A stretch of DNA of 64,000 nt, taken from positions 21,081 to 85,080 of the forward strand of contig DIUO01000015.1 of assembly GCA_002422365.1 (NCBI GenBank), written 5' to 3'. This stretch comes from Proteobacteria bacterium UBA6156. Its GTDB lineage: Bacteria > Pseudomonadota > Alphaproteobacteria > UBA2136 > UBA6156. Shown one piece after another: positions 26,567-35,777 of the stretch. The notes under the pieces were generated by a model. The model was not told the DNA's origin. It saw only the letters and a list, made by a program, of their open reading frames with translations, and did no database searches. Positions within the stretch are counted from its first letter, which is position 1. Every line of letters begins with the position of its first letter. Both the position numbers and the translations under genes were made by a program.

Positions 26567-26858
26567 AGGGTGATCCTACTCTTTGGGTTACCATTGTTTG
26601 CATACCGAAGGGGAGCCTTCGGACCCCGCAGCCAGCTTGGCGTGCCACGTGATGGTCAAATTAAAATGCTGGATTTCCGGGGTGTCAAGCGTTTGTTGAT
26701 TTTTTTGAAACTGTTTTTTGAAGCTGAGCAAGGCTTTGGGTGGGGATAACCTGGGCTTGAAAGTCAGGTGTAAGGTGAGGTGTTTTTATTAACTTATTGA
26801 TTTTATGCGCATGATTTAAGTGGTTCTTATCGTTTAATTTATAATACCTTACCCACCG

Positions 26859-26885
26859 AAACGCCCTGCCGAGGCAGGGCGTTTT
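26859..26885 (-). terminator. lon terminator hairpin
   Basis: The perfect stem AAACGCCCTGCC/GGCAGGGCGTTT lies 20 nt after the lon stop. The T run is better on the plus strand, so it may work both ways. Confidence 0.65.
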
Positions 26886-26905
26886 GAGCTCGTAAAAGTG
26901 ATTAT

Positions 26906-29509
26906 TTAGCGAGCATAGGCCCCGCTGGAACGGTTACCCGGCGCCTTGCGGGCAGGTGTTTTGCTGCGGGTGGGCGCTTTAACCGGCACTTTTTTGGTGG
27001 GTTTGGCAGGCTTGGCAGGGGCTTTTTTGGCCGCCGACTTCACCACTTTGCCCTGCAACGCCGGTTTGGGTTTGGCCCCTTTGCCGCCCTTACCGCCGAA
27101 GGGATTGCGCACCAGCGCTTGTTTGAGCACTTCGTCGACGTTGTCGACCACGATGACCTTGATGCCTTTTTTGATGACTTCCGGCATGTCGGCCATATCC
27201 TTCTCGTTCTCGCGCGGGATGAACACGGTGGTGATGCCGCTGCGGAGTGCAGCGAGCAGTTTCTCCTTTAGCCCGCCGATAGGCAGGGCGCGGCCACGGA
27301 GGGAGACTTCGCCGGTCATGGCGATGTCGTTCCGCACCGCGATGCCGGTGAGCACGCTGACCAGTGCGGTGACCATGGCCAGGCCTGCCGAGGGGCCGTC
27401 CTTCGGCGTGGCGCCGTCGGGCACGTGGATGTGGATGTCTTTCTTTTCGTAGAAGTTTTGCTGGATTTTGAGGTCTCCGGCACGGCGGCGCACGTAGGAT
27501 GCGGCGGCCTGGATGCTCTCCTGCATCACTTCTCCTAATTTACCCGTGCTGAGCATTTTGCCTTTACCATCGAGCACTGTGGCTTCGATCGGCAGAATGT
27601 CGCCGCCGACTTCGGTCCAGGCGAGGCCGGTGACCACGCCGATTTGGTCTTCGGTATCCTTGACGCCATAGGCGTATTGGCGCACGCCGAGGTAGTCGGA
27701 CAAGTTGGCGGGGGTGACGGAAATGGTGAAGACTTTTTCCTTCTGGGCCGTTTTGGAGGCTTTACCCTTGGCGCCTTTGGCGGTTTTGGCTTTGGCGCTG
27801 CGCACGTCTTTGGTTTGGTGCATCAGAATCTCCTTCACGGCCTTGCGGCACAGGGCGTCGATCATCCGCTTAAGGTTACGCACACCGGCTTCGCGTGTGT
27901 AGTAGCGCACTACGTCGCGCAGCACGTTCTCTTCCACTTTCAGTTCGCCGGGGCGCAAGCCGTTGTCTTCCATGGCCTTGGGCAGCAGGTGGCGCTTGGC
28001 GATTTCCAGCTTCTCTTCCTCGGTATAGCCGGACAAGCGAATGATTTCCATACGATCGCGCAGGGCGGGCGGGATGTTGAAGCTGTTGGAGGTGCAGATG
28101 AAAAGCACGTCGGACAGGTCGTAATCCACCTCTAAGTAATGGTCTTGGAAGGTATGGTTCTGGGCGGGGTCGAGCACTTCTAATAAGGCGCTGGAGGGAT
28201 CGCCACGGAAGTCTTGGCCGAGTTTGTCGATTTCATCCAGCAAATACAGCGGGTTGGAGGTACCGGTTTTCTTGATATTCTGGATAATTTTACCCGGCAG
28301 CGCGCCAATATAGGTGCGGCGGTGGCCACGGATTTCGGCTTCGTCTCTCACGCCGCCCAGCGCCATGCGGACGTACTCGCGCCCGGTGGCTTTGGCAATG
28401 CTTTCGGCCAGGCTGGTTTTACCCACACCCGGAGGGCCGACGAGGCAGAGAATGGGCCCCTTGAGCTTGTTGACGCGCTGTTGCACGGCCAGATATTCGA
28501 CAATGCGTTCTTTGACTTTTTCCAGCCCGAAGTGGTCTTCGTTCAGCACCTTTTCGGCAAAGGCGAGGTCCTTTTTCAGTTTGGAAGACTTACCCCAGGG
28601 CAGACCCAGCAGAACATCGAGATAATTGCGCACCACGGTGGCTTCTGCCGACATCGGCGACATCATGCGCAGTTTTTTCAGTTCGGCTTCGGCTTTTTCC
28701 TTCGCTTCCTTGCTCAGCTTCAGGTCTTTGATCTTCTTCTCGTAGTCCGGGAAGTCGCCTTCTTCGCCTTCGCCCAGTTCCTTCTGGATCGCCTTCATTT
28801 GCTCGTTCAGGTAATATTCGCGCTGGCTTTTTTCCATCTGCTTTTTCACGCGGTTGCGGATTTTACGCTCGACGTGCAGCAGGCCGATTTCGCCTTCCAT
28901 AAACTGGTAAAGCTTCTCCAGGCGGTCATCGACCAGGTCGAGCTCCAGCAGCTCTTGCTTCTGTTCGATTTTCAGGTTGAGGTGGCTGGCGATGGTGTCG
29001 GCAAGGCGGGCGGGTTCGTCTATTGCCGCAAGGCTTACAAGCACTTCCGGCGGAATCTTCTTATTCAGCTTCACGTATTCTTCAAACTCGGCCACCACGG
29101 TGCGCACCAGGGCTTCCAGCTCGGCTTCCTCCCCTTCCCGCTCCAGGAAGGTTTCGGCCTTGGCGGTGAACATGATGCCGGCGTCCTTCATGTCGGTCAG
29201 GCGGACGCGGGTTTGGCCTTCTACCAGCACTTTGACGGTGCCGTCGGGCAGCTTCAGCATTTGCAGCACGTTGCCCAGGCAGCCTACGCGGTAGACGTCG
29301 TCGACGGTCGGCTCGTCCAGTTCATCATCCCGCTGGGTGACCAGGATGATTTGCTTGCTGGCGTTCATGACTTCTTCCAGCGCTTTTACGCTTTTTTCGC
29401 GCCCCACAAACAGCGGGACTATCATGTGCGGGAACACGACGATATTGCGCAGCGGCAGAACGGGCAGCACCGGCGCGGCCTCGGGCGATGGGGTGGTGAC
29501 TCGTGACAT
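26906..29509 (-). CDS. lon: ATP-dependent protease Lon
   Basis: The cytoplasmic AAA+ serine protease degrades misfolded and regulatory proteins. The 867 aa protein has the substrate-binding N domain (LPVLPLRNIVVFPHMIVPLF), Walker A GPPGVGKTSLAESIAKATGR, and the protease Ser in PKDGPSAGLAM with its Lys partner. It is about 80 residues longer than E. coli Lon. The extra length is a Lys/Ala-rich insertion before the protease domain (SAKAKTAKGAKGKASKT) and a basic C-terminal tail of about 60 residues (KKAPAKPAKPTKKVPVK). The tail could help bind DNA. Confidence 0.97.
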   Translation of the reverse strand: MSRVTTPSPEAAPVLPVLPLRNIVVFPHMIVPLFVGREKSVKALEEVMNASKQIILVTQRDDELDEPTVDDVYRVGCLGNVLQMLKLPDGTVKVLVEGQTRVRLTDMKDAGIMFTAKAETFLEREGEEAELEALVRTVVAEFEEYVKLNKKIPPEVLVSLAAIDEPARLADTIASHLNLKIEQKQELLELDLVDDRLEKLYQFMEGEIGLLHVERKIRNRVKKQMEKSQREYYLNEQMKAIQKELGEGEEGDFPDYEKKIKDLKLSKEAKEKAEAELKKLRMMSPMSAEATVVRNYLDVLLGLPWGKSSKLKKDLAFAEKVLNEDHFGLEKVKERIVEYLAVQQRVNKLKGPILCLVGPPGVGKTSLAESIAKATGREYVRMALGGVRDEAEIRGHRRTYIGALPGKIIQNIKKTGTSNPLYLLDEIDKLGQDFRGDPSSALLEVLDPAQNHTFQDHYLEVDYDLSDVLFICTSNSFNIPPALRDRMEIIRLSGYTEEEKLEIAKRHLLPKAMEDNGLRPGELKVEENVLRDVVRYYTREAGVRNLKRMIDALCRKAVKEILMHQTKDVRSAKAKTAKGAKGKASKTAQKEKVFTISVTPANLSDYLGVRQYAYGVKDTEDQIGVVTGLAWTEVGGDILPIEATVLDGKGKMLSTGKLGEVMQESIQAAASYVRRRAGDLKIQQNFYEKKDIHIHVPDGATPKDGPSAGLAMVTALVSVLTGIAVRNDIAMTGEVSLRGRALPIGGLKEKLLAALRSGITTVFIPRENEKDMADMPEVIKKGIKVIVVDNVDEVLKQALVRNPFGGKGGKGAKPKPALQGKVVKSAAKKAPAKPAKPTKKVPVKAPTRSKTPARKAPGNRSSGAYAR

Positions 29510-29786
29510 TTGCGGCTCCCTGATTCTCTGGTTCTTATTGGCTGGTTCTTATTGGCGCACCTTAGCACTCTTTATTGGAGAGTGACAAGATGGTATTTCG
29601 AAAATCTGGAAGGAATGCGATTCTCGAACGGCCTGCCTTGTTGGCTATCCTATAATGCCCATGGTGCGCAGCCCAAAATGTATATGCAAGCGTGTTGGCG
29701 CTTTTTGGGGCAAGTGTGGGTGCCCGGCTGCTTGCGGGGCAAGCAATCGACAAAGCGCTGCGCTTTTAGGGCAACAGAAACAGCTA

Positions 29787-29816
29787 ACCCCGGAGAGGTT
29801 ACGACCTCTCCGGGGT
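29787..29816. terminator. 13-bp perfect hairpin between lon and clpX
   Basis: ACCCCGGAGAGGT-TACG-ACCTCTCCGGGGT lies 30 nt after the clpX stop. No T run follows on the minus strand. It is probably a transcript-end or stability hairpin. The rest of the 336-nt gap (29510-29845) shows nothing else. Confidence 0.55.
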
Positions 29817-29845
29817 AATGTTCCGGGCCTTTGCTCAAGCTGCCG

Positions 29846-31195
29846 CTAGCTGGCTTTTTTGGCCTGCTTTTCGGTTTTTTCGGATTTGGCCGAGGCGCTG
29901 TCGGTATAGATTTTCAGCGGTTCGGCTTCTCCGCGCACGGTGTTGGCGTTGATGACCACTTCTTCCAGGCTCTTCTGGCTTGGCACGTCGAACATGGTGT
30001 CGAGCAGGATGTTTTCCATGATCGCGCGCAAGCCACGGGCGCCGGTTTTGCGCTTGATGGCTTGCTTGGCGATTTCGGTCAGGGCCTCTTGCGCGAAGGT
30101 GAGGCGCACGTTTTCCATATTAAAGAGCTGCTGGTATTGCTTGGTGAGGGCGTTCTTCGGCTCGGTGAGGATTTGCAGCAGGGCGGACTCGTCGAGGTCG
30201 TTCAGCATGGCCAGCACCGGCAGGCGGCCTACAAATTCGGGTATCAGGCCGAATTTGACGAGGTCTTCGGGTTCGGCCATCTGGAAGAGTTCGCCGACAC
30301 CCCGGTTTTCTTCTCCGGCAACCTCGGCATTGAAGCCGATGCTGCGCTTTTTGAGGCGTTGGCCGATGACTTTATCGAGCCCCGCAAACGCGCCGCCGCA
30401 GATGAAGAGGATGTTGGAGGTGTCGACTTGCAGGAACTCTTGCTGCGGGTGTTTGCGGCCGCCCTGAGGGGGCACGCTGGCCACGGTGCCTTCGATCAGC
30501 TTGAGCAGGGCTTGTTGCACGCCTTCGCCGGAGACATCGCGCGTGATGCTGGGGTTGTCGCCTTTGCGGGAGATTTTGTCGATTTCGTCAATATACACAA
30601 TCCCGCGTTGGGCACGCTCGACGTTGTAGTCGGACGCTTGCAGCAATTTCAGAATGATGTTTTCGACGTCTTCTCCGACATAGCCAGCCTCGGTGAGGGT
30701 GGTGGCGTCGGACATGGTGAAGGGGACGTCGAGAATACGGGCAAGTGTTTGAGCTAAAAGTGTTTTACCCGTGCCGGTGGGGCCGATGAGCAGGATGTTG
30801 GACTTGGCGATTTCGACCGGGGAATTGTTGCCGGCGGCCGCGGCGGCTGTTACGTGCTCCAACCGCTTGTAGTGGTTGTAAACGGCGACAGAGAGGATGC
30901 GCTTGGCGCGGCTTTGGCCGATGACGTAGTCGTCGAGGATGCCCATGATCTCGGACGGGGTTGGCAGCCCGTGAGCCCCCTGCCCGCCGCCTTGGGCCTT
31001 CAGTGCCTTGGCGGCTGTGGCGGGTTGGGCTTCTTCTTCGCGGATGATATCCATGCAGAGGCGTACGCATTCGTCGCAGATGAACACCGTGGGCCCGGCG
31101 ATGAGTTTGCGAACCTCGTGCTGGCTTTTGCCGCAGAAGCTGCAGTAAAGGGTGCCGCCTGCGGTGGTGGAAGAGGAATCGGTTTTTTTGGCCAT
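29846..31195 (-). CDS. clpX: ClpXP unfoldase ATPase ClpX
   Basis: ClpX unfolds substrates and feeds them to ClpP. The 449 aa protein has an N-terminal zinc-binding domain ([14 protein letters not shown]...ICDECVRLC), Walker [18 protein letters not shown], Walker [14 protein letters not shown], and the sensor and pore loops of the family. ATG 31195 (MAKKTDSSS) is chosen, since upstream sequence is not family-like. The gene lies downstream of clpP, with 209 nt between the genes. Confidence 0.97.
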   Translation of the reverse strand: MAKKTDSSSTTAGGTLYCSFCGKSQHEVRKLIAGPTVFICDECVRLCMDIIREEEAQPATAAKALKAQGGGQGAHGLPTPSEIMGILDDYVIGQSRAKRILSVAVYNHYKRLEHVTAAAAAGNNSPVEIAKSNILLIGPTGTGKTLLAQTLARILDVPFTMSDATTLTEAGYVGEDVENIILKLLQASDYNVERAQRGIVYIDEIDKISRKGDNPSITRDVSGEGVQQALLKLIEGTVASVPPQGGRKHPQQEFLQVDTSNILFICGGAFAGLDKVIGQRLKKRSIGFNAEVAGEENRGVGELFQMAEPEDLVKFGLIPEFVGRLPVLAMLNDLDESALLQILTEPKNALTKQYQQLFNMENVRLTFAQEALTEIAKQAIKRKTGARGLRAIMENILLDTMFDVPSQKSLEEVVINANTVRGEAEPLKIYTDSASAKSEKTEKQAKKAS

Positions 31196-31307
31196 GGAAA
31201 ACAGTTCGCTTTGTTGTGAATGCCGCAGTTTTGGGCATGGGCGGAGGTGTGTCAAGCAAATTGGCGGCAGGCGCGCGGAACGGTGCGGATGGGGGTGTGG
31301 CTAATGG

Positions 31308-31348
31308 GTGTTTTCGTGTTTAGTGTTATTGTGTTTAGTGTTTGGTGG
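31308..31348. repeat. Short tandem repeat tract, TTAGTGTTT type
   Basis: GTGTTTTCGTGTTTAGTGTT followed by more units, in the clpP-clpX spacer. Confidence 0.75.
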
Positions 31349-31404
31349 TAAGTTTTAAGCGAATAAGGCGGCCCTTAGGCCGCCTTAGACGATGAACGGC
31401 GGCC

Positions 31405-32016
31405 TTAGGCGGCCTTTTTCTTTTTCGGTTCTTCCCGGTTGGTGAGGACGTGGTCGACCAGGCCGTATTTTTTGGCTTGTTCGGCGGTCATGAAGTTGTC
31501 GCGCTCGGTGTCCTTCGCGATAGTTTCCATTTTCTGGCCGGTGTGGTCAGCGAGAATCTGGTTGATCATCTCGCGCGTGCGCTTGATTTCGTCGGCCTGG
31601 ATGAGGATATCCGACGCTTGGCCTTGGGCACCGCCCAGGGGTTGGTGGATCATCACCCGGCTGTTGGCCAGCGCATAGCGCTTGCCGGGGGCGCCGCCCG
31701 CCAGCAACAGCGCGCCCATGCTGGCTGCCTGCCCCACCACAATGGTGGATACGGGGCACTTGATGTATTGCATGGTGTCGTAAATGGCCATACCTGCCGT
31801 TACCACGCCGCCAGGGCTGTTGATGTAGAAGTTGATTTCGGCCTCGGGGTTTTCAGCCTCGAGAAACAGCAACTGCGCGACGATGAGGTTGGCGACGTTG
31901 TCTTCTACCTGCCCGGTGAGGAAGAGGACGCGCTCCTTCAGCAGGCGGCTGTAGATATCGAAGGAGCGTTCGCCGCGGGCGGTTTGCTCGATCACCATGG
32001 GGACGAGGAAGGACAT
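31405..32016 (-). CDS. clpP: ATP-dependent Clp protease proteolytic subunit ClpP
   Basis: This is the tetradecameric serine protease core for ClpX and ClpA. The 203 aa protein has the N-terminal [20 protein letters not shown], the catalytic serine in [16 protein letters not shown], and the catalytic histidine in [17 protein letters not shown]. It ends in a Lys-rich tail (EEPKKKKAA). It is upstream of clpX. tig, usually directly upstream, is here separated by the oppositely oriented tas gene. Confidence 0.97.
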   Translation of the reverse strand: MSFLVPMVIEQTARGERSFDIYSRLLKERVLFLTGQVEDNVANLIVAQLLFLEAENPEAEINFYINSPGGVVTAGMAIYDTMQYIKCPVSTIVVGQAASMGALLLAGGAPGKRYALANSRVMIHQPLGGAQGQASDILIQADEIKRTREMINQILADHTGQKMETIAKDTERDNFMTAEQAKKYGLVDHVLTNREEPKKKKAA

Positions 32017-32029
32017 GTGGGTTCCAGTG

Positions 32030-32056
32030 CTTAGTTTTTAGTGTTTGGTGTTGAGT
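32030..32056. repeat. Short tandem repeat tract, TTAGTGTTT type
   Basis: CTTAGTTTTTAGTGTTTGGT and a further half unit, just upstream of the clpP start. Confidence 0.6.
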
Positions 32057-32175
32057 AGTTCGTTTTTTTGCTGGCTATATGGGGATGATACGGGCATGCG
32101 CGCTTGCCGCCAAGGGGTTTTTGGCGTTTTATGGCCTCCGCCGAATTATTACTTATAAGATGTAGGAGAGAAGTG

Positions 32176-33222
32176 ATGCGCACACGCCGCCTTGGAACCA
32201 CCGACCTGATGGTAACCGAAATTTGCCTGGGCACCATGACCTGGGGCACCCAGAACACCGAAGCCGAAGCCCATGACCAGATGAACTATGCGCTGGAGCA
32301 AGGCGTAACCTTTTGGGACACCGCCGAGCTTTACCCCGTGAACCCGCCCACCGCCGAAACCTATGGCTTTACCGAGACCTATATTGGCAACTGGCTGAAG
32401 CAGAGTGGCAAGCGCGACCAACTGGTGCTGGCCAGCAAGGTGGCGGGCCCGGGGCGGCCATATATTCGGGGTGGCAGCGGCTTCAGTAAGGCAGGAATTA
32501 ACGATGCGCTGGATGGCAGCCTGAAGCGCCTGCAAACCGATTATGTAGACCTTTACCAGCTGCACTGGCCCAACCGGGGCAGCTACCACTTTGGCCAAAC
32601 CTGGAGCTACCAACCCAGCCGCCAGCCCACCGCCCAGATTGAAGACGACATGCTGGAAACCTTGCGCACGCTGGCTGATGCGCAGAAGGCGGGGAAGATT
32701 CGGCACCTGGGCCTCTCAAATGAAACCGCGTGGGGCGTATTGGAGTATGCCCGGCTGGCCGAGGCGCATGATTTGCCGAAGATGGTGAGTATTCAGAATG
32801 AATACAGCCTGATGTACCGCACGCACGACCTGGATTTGGCCGAAGTGAGTGCGCGTGACGGCATAAGCCTGTTGCCCTACAGCCCGCTGGGTGCGGGGTG
32901 GCTGACCGGGAAATATTATGGTGGTGCCCGGCCGGAAAAAAGCCGTTTTAGCCTGCCCTATTACACCACCAGCCAGCGGCTGACGCCGCAGGCCCAAAAA
33001 GCGGCCGATGCCTATGTAGACGTGGCGCGCAAGCACGGGCTGGACCCCGCCCAAATGGCGCTGGCCTGGACGCTGACCAAACCGTTTGTGGCCAGCACAA
33101 TTATTGGTGCCACCAGCATGGAGCAGCTGAAAACCAACATTGGCGCTGCCGATGTGGTGCTGAGTGAGGCAGTGCTGGCCGACCTGCAGGCTGTGCGGCG
33201 GGATTGGCCGATGCCTTATTAA
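32176..33222 (+). CDS. tas: Aldo/keto reductase, Tas family
   Basis: This is an NADP(H)-dependent reductase with a TIM barrel. The 348 aa protein matches E. coli Tas (346 aa) in length and in its start MRTRRLGTTDLMVTEICLGT, the catalytic tetrad region FWDTAELYPVNP, SKVAGPGRPYIRGG, the His segment LYQLHWPNR, and the C-terminal cofactor segment IIGATSMEQLKTNI. ATG 32176 has AGGAGAG upstream. Its physiological substrate is unknown. It interrupts the normal tig-clpP adjacency on the opposite strand. Confidence 0.93.
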   Translation: MRTRRLGTTDLMVTEICLGTMTWGTQNTEAEAHDQMNYALEQGVTFWDTAELYPVNPPTAETYGFTETYIGNWLKQSGKRDQLVLASKVAGPGRPYIRGGSGFSKAGINDALDGSLKRLQTDYVDLYQLHWPNRGSYHFGQTWSYQPSRQPTAQIEDDMLETLRTLADAQKAGKIRHLGLSNETAWGVLEYARLAEAHDLPKMVSIQNEYSLMYRTHDLDLAEVSARDGISLLPYSPLGAGWLTGKYYGGARPEKSRFSLPYYTTSQRLTPQAQKAADAYVDVARKHGLDPAQMALAWTLTKPFVASTIIGATSMEQLKTNIGAADVVLSEAVLADLQAVRRDWPMPY

Positions 33223-33228
33223 GTGAAC

Positions 33229-33251
33229 AGGGGGCCTTTGGCCCTCTTTTT
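33229..33251 (+). terminator. tas terminator
   Basis: AGGGGGCC-TTT-GGCCCTC is followed by TTTTT. Confidence 0.8.
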
Positions 33252-33254
33252 GAT

Positions 33255-33286
33255 AAAAAAGGCCCCGTCATTTACGACGGGGCTTT
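33255..33286 (-). terminator. tig terminator
   Basis: On the minus strand, AAAGCCCCGTCG/CGACGGGGCC is followed by TTTTTT. Confidence 0.85.
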
Positions 33287-33319
33287 CGACTATCGCCGCT
33301 TCTTATTTGTTGCATCAAC

Positions 33320-34669
33320 TTACTGAAGTTCGGCGAGGAGTTCGGAGGCGGGGATCTCTTTGGTGGTCACCTCGGCCTTTTCGATCAGCCAGCCGGTGAC
33401 TTTGTCTTCCAGCACCGGGCCAGCCAGTTGCTGGCGGTTTTGGGGGTTGGCAAAGTATTGGCGGGCTTGCTCGGCCTGCGGGCCTGCGGCAGCGATTTGA
33501 GCCTGCACGGCGGCTTCGATATCCGCTTGGCTCACCTCAATTTTCTCTTGCTTGGCAATGGCGGCCAGAACCAGACCTAAGCGCACGCGGCGCTCAGCCA
33601 GGGGTTTGAGGCTGGCGATAGCTTCTTCTACGCTGTTGCCGAGGGCTTCGATCGGCATACGGCGTTGCTGGAGCTCTTGCAGTTGAGCGCGCCAGAGGGA
33701 CTGGTGCTCGCTGCTGACCAGGCCTTGGGGCAGGTCGAAGTCTTTGTTGGCTTCTTCCAAAGCATCCAGCAGTTGGCGCTTGACGCGTTGCTCGGTGGCG
33801 GTGGTGAGGTCGCGCACGGCGCCCTGCTTGAGGATGTCTTTGAGTGCGGCGAGGTTATCGAAACCCAGTTGCTTCACGCTGTCGTCGGTCAGGGGCTCGT
33901 CTTTCGGGGCGGCAATGGCGTCCACCTTCAGTTTGAAGACGGAGGGCTGGCCTGCGAGTTCCTTCGCGTGGTAGTCGGCAGGGAAGGTGACCTTGACGTC
34001 GACTTCGTCGCCAGCCATGGCGCCGACCAGGGCGTCTTCAAAGCCGGGTATCAGTTGGCCGGAGCCGAGGATGATGCGGAAATCCTTCAGGTTGCCGCCG
34101 GGGAAGGCTTCTTCTTTGCCCTCTTGGGTAACATAGCCCTGGCCGGTGACGGTCAGTTGGTCTCCCATGGCGGCTTTGGCGCCCTTGTCCTTCGGCTCGA
34201 AGCTGGCCATCTGGCCTTCCAGGCGCTTGAGGGCGCTTTGGATGAGTTCGTCGGCGGGTTCGGCGGTTTCGCGCGTCAGCTTCAGGCCGGTGTAGCCTTT
34301 GGCGGTGACGTCTGGGTAAATCTCAAATTCGGCGGTGAAGGTGAAGTCCTTCCCTTCGGCGGCGGCGAAGCCTTCGCCTTCGTTACCCGAATGCACGCGG
34401 GGCTGGTCTGCGATGCTCAGCTTGTTTTCGGCCAGGGCCTTGGGCAGGAATTGCTGGACGAGGTTTTGCGCGACATCGGCGGCGATTTGGCTGCCCATGC
34501 GCTCCTTCACCACCTTGGCGGGCACCTTGCCGGGGCGGAAACCGGCGATTTTGACCGTTTTGGTCATGGCGTTGATGCGGTTTTCCATGTGCTGAGAAAC
34601 CTCGGCCGCAGGCACCGTAACGCTGATGCTGCGGTTAAGGCCCTGGCCGTTGGTGACTTCGGTTTGCAT
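33320..34669 (-). CDS. tig: Trigger factor
   Basis: This ribosome-associated chaperone and peptidyl-prolyl isomerase meets nascent chains at the exit tunnel. The 449 aa protein has the ribosome-binding signature in GFRPGKVPAKVVKERMG, the FKBP-like domain around GDQLTVTGQGYV and PGFEDALVGA, and the helical C-terminal arms. It is likely transcribed alone. Downstream is a strong terminator shared by position with tas; upstream is a 92-nt gap to tRNA-His. Confidence 0.96.
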   Translation of the reverse strand: MQTEVTNGQGLNRSISVTVPAAEVSQHMENRINAMTKTVKIAGFRPGKVPAKVVKERMGSQIAADVAQNLVQQFLPKALAENKLSIADQPRVHSGNEGEGFAAAEGKDFTFTAEFEIYPDVTAKGYTGLKLTRETAEPADELIQSALKRLEGQMASFEPKDKGAKAAMGDQLTVTGQGYVTQEGKEEAFPGGNLKDFRIILGSGQLIPGFEDALVGAMAGDEVDVKVTFPADYHAKELAGQPSVFKLKVDAIAAPKDEPLTDDSVKQLGFDNLAALKDILKQGAVRDLTTATEQRVKRQLLDALEEANKDFDLPQGLVSSEHQSLWRAQLQELQQRRMPIEALGNSVEEAIASLKPLAERRVRLGLVLAAIAKQEKIEVSQADIEAAVQAQIAAAGPQAEQARQYFANPQNRQQLAGPVLEDKVTGWLIEKAEVTTKEIPASELLAELQ

Positions 34670-34761
34670 GTATGTCCCTTCCCCTACTTTTGAACTGAAA
34701 CTTGGAAACTTTAGAATATTTTTAAATTAATGCAATACTTAATACATTTTGTATAAACATA

Positions 34762-34838
34762 TGGGGCGAGCGACGGGGATTGAACCCGCGACACCAGGAT
34801 CCACAATCCTGTGCTCTACCAACTGAGCTACGCCCGCC
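34762..34838 (-). tRNA. tRNA-His (GTG) with encoded G-1
   Basis: The acceptor stem GCGGGCG/CGCTCGC is preceded by G (34838), which pairs with discriminator C73. The anticodon is GTG and CCA is encoded. Many alphaproteobacterial orders have lost this G-1:C73 pair, so it is informative for classification. Confidence 0.95.
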
Positions 34839-34959
34839 ACCGGTATGCAGGGGGTATTTGCCGCATGTTGGGCGTTTTGGCAAGACTTTGTTACCCAACA
34901 TACCGAATTTTGGGCAACAGGATTGGCAGGCAACGCCTTTTGGCTTACAAACCCCCGGT

Positions 34960-35044
34960 GCGGATGTGGCGGAATTGGTAGACGCGCTGGGTTTAGGTCC
35001 CAGTATCTCACGATGTGTAGGTTCGAGTCCTATCATCCGCACCA
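34960..35044 (+). tRNA. tRNA-Leu (TAG)
   Basis: This class II tRNA has acceptor stem GCGGATG/CATCCGC, anticodon loop TTTAGGT and a variable arm with TATCTCACGATG. The T arm is GTTCGAGTCC and CCA is encoded. The CDF-like gene starts 25 nt downstream, so the tRNA promoter may also drive it. Confidence 0.95.
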
Positions 35045-35069
35045 ACATTATTATATTATAAGGCTTGGC

Positions 35070-35717
35070 ATGAGCGAACACCACCACCACGGCTGCGGGT
35101 GCGGCAGCAACCCGGCTTTTGACGGTATGGACCCGGCTTACATGCGTGTGCTGTGGGTGGTGATTGCCCTGAACGGCATTATGTTTGTGGCCGAGACGGC
35201 GGCGGGGCACCTTGCGGGGTCTCTGGCGCTGCAAGCCGACGCGCTGGACTTTCTGGGCGACACGCTGACCTATGGCCTGAGCTTGTATGTAATTGGCATG
35301 CCGCTGCGTACGCGGGCGAAAGCCGCTCTGTTGAAAGGTGTGAGCTTGGGGCTGATGGGCCTGTGGGTGCTGGGGAGCACGCTGTACCAGACCCTGGTGC
35401 TGAACACCCCCGCCGCCGAAGTGATGAGCGTAATGGCGGTGCTGGCCTTTGGTGCCAACCTGGCCAGTGTGCTGCTGCTGCGGCGGTATAAGGATGGGGA
35501 TGCGAATGTGAGGTCGGTGTGGTTATGCTCGCGTAACGACATGCTGGGCAACGTGGGCGTGATGCTGGCGGCGCTGGGCGTGTGGGCGCTGGGTAATGCC
35601 TGGCCGGACTTGATTGTGGCGGCGATTATGGCGGGGCTGTTTTTAAGTTCTTCGGTAAGCATACTTAAGCAGGCATGGCGAGAGTACCGGACACAGGAGC
35701 AGATGACTGCAAAATAG
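35070..35717 (+). CDS. Short cation diffusion facilitator-like transporter
   Basis: The 215 aa protein begins with a metal-binding-looking tail (MSEHHHHGCGCGSN). It then has about six membrane helices with CDF-type sites: SLALQADALDFLGDTLTYG in helix 2 and SRNDMLGNVGVM in helix 5. It ends after the last helix, without the cytoplasmic dimerisation domain of CzcD/FieF. Zn2+, Co2+ or Ni2+ export is inferred. ATG 35070 lies just beyond the tRNA; the open frame upstream runs through the tRNA gene and is not coding. Confidence 0.75.
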   Translation: MSEHHHHGCGCGSNPAFDGMDPAYMRVLWVVIALNGIMFVAETAAGHLAGSLALQADALDFLGDTLTYGLSLYVIGMPLRTRAKAALLKGVSLGLMGLWVLGSTLYQTLVLNTPAAEVMSVMAVLAFGANLASVLLLRRYKDGDANVRSVWLCSRNDMLGNVGVMLAALGVWALGNAWPDLIVAAIMAGLFLSSSVSILKQAWREYRTQEQMTAK

Positions 35718-35777
35718 GCGCAATGCCTTGTTGCTGAGGCTGTTTTACGCTTTTAATGGGTTAAGGGAGGAATTTTT

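Noticed and set aside
34845..35069. Upstream extension of the CDF-like gene
   Set aside because: It runs through the tRNA-Leu gene; the first sensible start is ATG 35070.
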